From Alphaproteobacteria bacterium (lineage in GTDB: Bacteria; Pseudomonadota; Alphaproteobacteria; CACIAM-22H2), in NCBI GenBank assembly GCA_017308135.1, contig JAFKFM010000007.1:452001-516000 (forward strand): a stretch of 64,000 nucleotides of DNA, written 5' to 3'. The stretch's first letter is position 1, and each line of letters opens with the position of its first letter. The position numbers and the translations under genes were made by a program. A model generated the notes under the pieces. It had not been told where the DNA came from. It worked only from the letters and a program-made list of their open reading frames with translations, and made no database searches. Below, piece after piece: positions 63,029 through 64,000 of this stretch.

Positions 63029-64000
63029 ATGTTGGCACGCCGTCCGGCGCTGAGCTGCGCCATCCCCGCTTTGCTCGTCTTCACCGCCGTCGCCCATGCG
63101 CAAACGGCGCCGGTCACGGCGCTCGACGCCGTCACCACCTCCGCCACGCGCACCGAAAAGGTCGCGGGCGACGTCGCGGGTTCCGTCTCGGTCGTCGACC
63201 GCGAGGAGATCGAGCGCCGCCAGCCGCAAAGCATCGACGATCTGGTCAAGGATATGCCCGGCGTCGAAACCAACGGCGTGCCGCGCAACACCGTGCGCCA
63301 GTTCACCGTGCGCGGTCTGTCGGACGAGCGCGTGGTGCTGCGCGTCGATGGCGTGCGCAACAATTTCAACGCCGGCCATCGCGGCCGCGTGTTCCTCGAA
63401 CCCGATCTGCTGAAGAGCATGGACGTCTCGCGCGGCCCCGGCGCGCTGCTGTTCGGTTCGGGGGCGCTGGGCGGTGCGGTCAATATGCGCACGGTCGACG
63501 CCGAGGACATTCTGAAGCCCGGCGCCAATTTCGGCGGCCGCGCGCGCGTCGGCTACCAGACGAACAATTCCTCGCGCCTTGCAAGTCTGACCGGCGCTAC
63601 CCGCGGCTACGGCGGCGAGATCGTCGGCAACGTCACGCGCCGCGGCAACGGCAACTACACGGACGGGCGCGGTATCGACATTCCCTATTCGGGCGACGAG
63701 GTGTGGAGCGGGCTGCTGAAGGGCGGCTACGACGTGGGCAACGGCCACAAGATCGGCATTTCCACGCTGCTCTACGCCGACGACCACACGATTCCGCGCG
63801 ACGCCAATCTCGGCAACGCGACGACGACCAGCACGATCGTCGACCGCGACACGAAGCAGCGCAGCTTCTCGGTCAATTGGGCCTACGCGGCACCCTCGAC
63901 GCCGCTGGTCGACCTGAAGACCGTCGTCTATCGCAACGAAGTCGATATCTACGAAAAGCGCGTCCTGCCCGCGACGGCGATCGAAAAGGACGACACCGAT
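63029..64000 (+). CDS. TonB-dependent hemoglobin/heme receptor, N-terminal part (3' end outside window)
   Basis: 324 residues are visible and the frame is still open at the window end. The signal peptide (ALSCAIPALLVFTAVAHA, cut near AHA) is followed by a TonB box-like LDAVTTSATRTEK. The plug domain contains IDDLVKDMPGVETNGVPRN, QFTVRGLSDERVVLRVDGVR and SRGPGALLFGSGALGGAVN. The first barrel strands (VGYQTNNSSRLASL, GNVTRRGNGNYTDG) come next. Hemoglobin/heme receptors of the HmuR/ShmR kind share this look. Position behind hemP supports heme as substrate. AAGGAG precedes the ATG at 63029. Confidence 0.88.
   Translation, partial: MLARRPALSCAIPALLVFTAVAHAQTAPVTALDAVTTSATRTEKVAGDVAGSVSVVDREEIERRQPQSIDDLVKDMPGVETNGVPRNTVRQFTVRGLSDERVVLRVDGVRNNFNAGHRGRVFLEPDLLKSMDVSRGPGALLFGSGALGGAVNMRTVDAEDILKPGANFGGRARVGYQTNNSSRLASLTGATRGYGGEIVGNVTRRGNGNYTDGRGIDIPYSGDEVWSGLLKGGYDVGNGHKIGISTLLYADDHTIPRDANLGNATTTSTIVDRDTKQRSFSVNWAYAAPSTPLVDLKTVVYRNEVDIYEKRVLPATAIEKDDTD

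Overview
This 64 kb window is high-GC chromosome from an alphaproteobacterium, most consistent with a Rhodospirillales-like lineage. I cannot name a species. The evidence is the gene set: ClpS/ClpA plus Aat, a phasin, an NDUFA12 homologue, AdoCbl-dependent NrdJ, a complete isc operon under IscR, RNase E with a large insertion in its S1 domain, and an aroQ-accB-accC-aat cluster. I see no insertion sequence, prophage, CRISPR array, rRNA or plasmid-type origin. The content is ordinary housekeeping chromosome, and the surprises are mostly in regulatory sequence and small modules.

Layout. 1-6.3 kb: the end of greB, a TetR regulator with a paired operator, carA-carB and greA. 6.3-13.4 kb: a rhodanese-ChrB/ChrA/RNHCP operon converges on a Na+/H+ antiporter (NhaD type). 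That antiporter diverges from an SbtA/SbtB bicarbonate-uptake pair, followed by an HTH-like protein and an SCP2-type thiolase. 13.4-20.7 kb: a two-receiver response regulator, tRNA-Thr(GGT), a D,D-carboxypeptidase with SPOR domain, a lipoprotein, a phasin, clpS and clpA. 20.7-26.8 kb: a lone cNMP-binding domain protein converging on a DUF3095 cyclase-like protein and a FemAB-like acyltransferase, then RidA, a Sel1 lipoprotein and two unknowns. 26.9-31.4 kb: nrdJ with a long AT-richer leader. 31.4-35.1 kb: NDUFA12, mlaD, opgC, an SGNH hydrolase, a small unknown and DUF2155. 35.1-38.1 kb, minus strand: aroQ-accB-accC-aat. 38.3-46 kb: a DMT transporter, maiA, a PAS protein, the M48 peptidase/DUF3047/DsbA operon, a GGT-like lipoprotein and an aminotransferase. 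46-53 kb: rne with a long leader, divergent from an N-acetylmuramoyl-L-alanine amidase, then tyrS and an alpha/beta hydrolase. 53.1-62.6 kb: cysE-iscR-two cysteine desulfurases-iscU-iscA-hscB-hscA-fdx-iscX-tenA-mnmA. 62.7-64 kb: hemP and a truncated TonB-dependent heme receptor behind a Fur-like box.

How the genes fit together. The operon at 53-62.6 kb links cysteine synthesis (CysE), sulfur mobilisation (two desulfurases), Fe-S assembly and tRNA thiolation (MnmA). Its promoter carries a strong IscR type-1-like site, so autoregulation by IscR is likely, and a heme-uptake pair under probable Fur control follows directly. Aat, ClpS and ClpA form a complete leucine/phenylalanine N-degron route. 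CarAB and AccBC both consume bicarbonate, and SbtAB sits beside a Na+ antiporter in the same window. The best candidates for something new are the cNMP-receptor/DUF3095/acyltransferase cluster (20.7-23.5 kb), the NhaD/SbtAB locus with a probably leaderless sbtA, and the structured leaders of nrdJ and rne.
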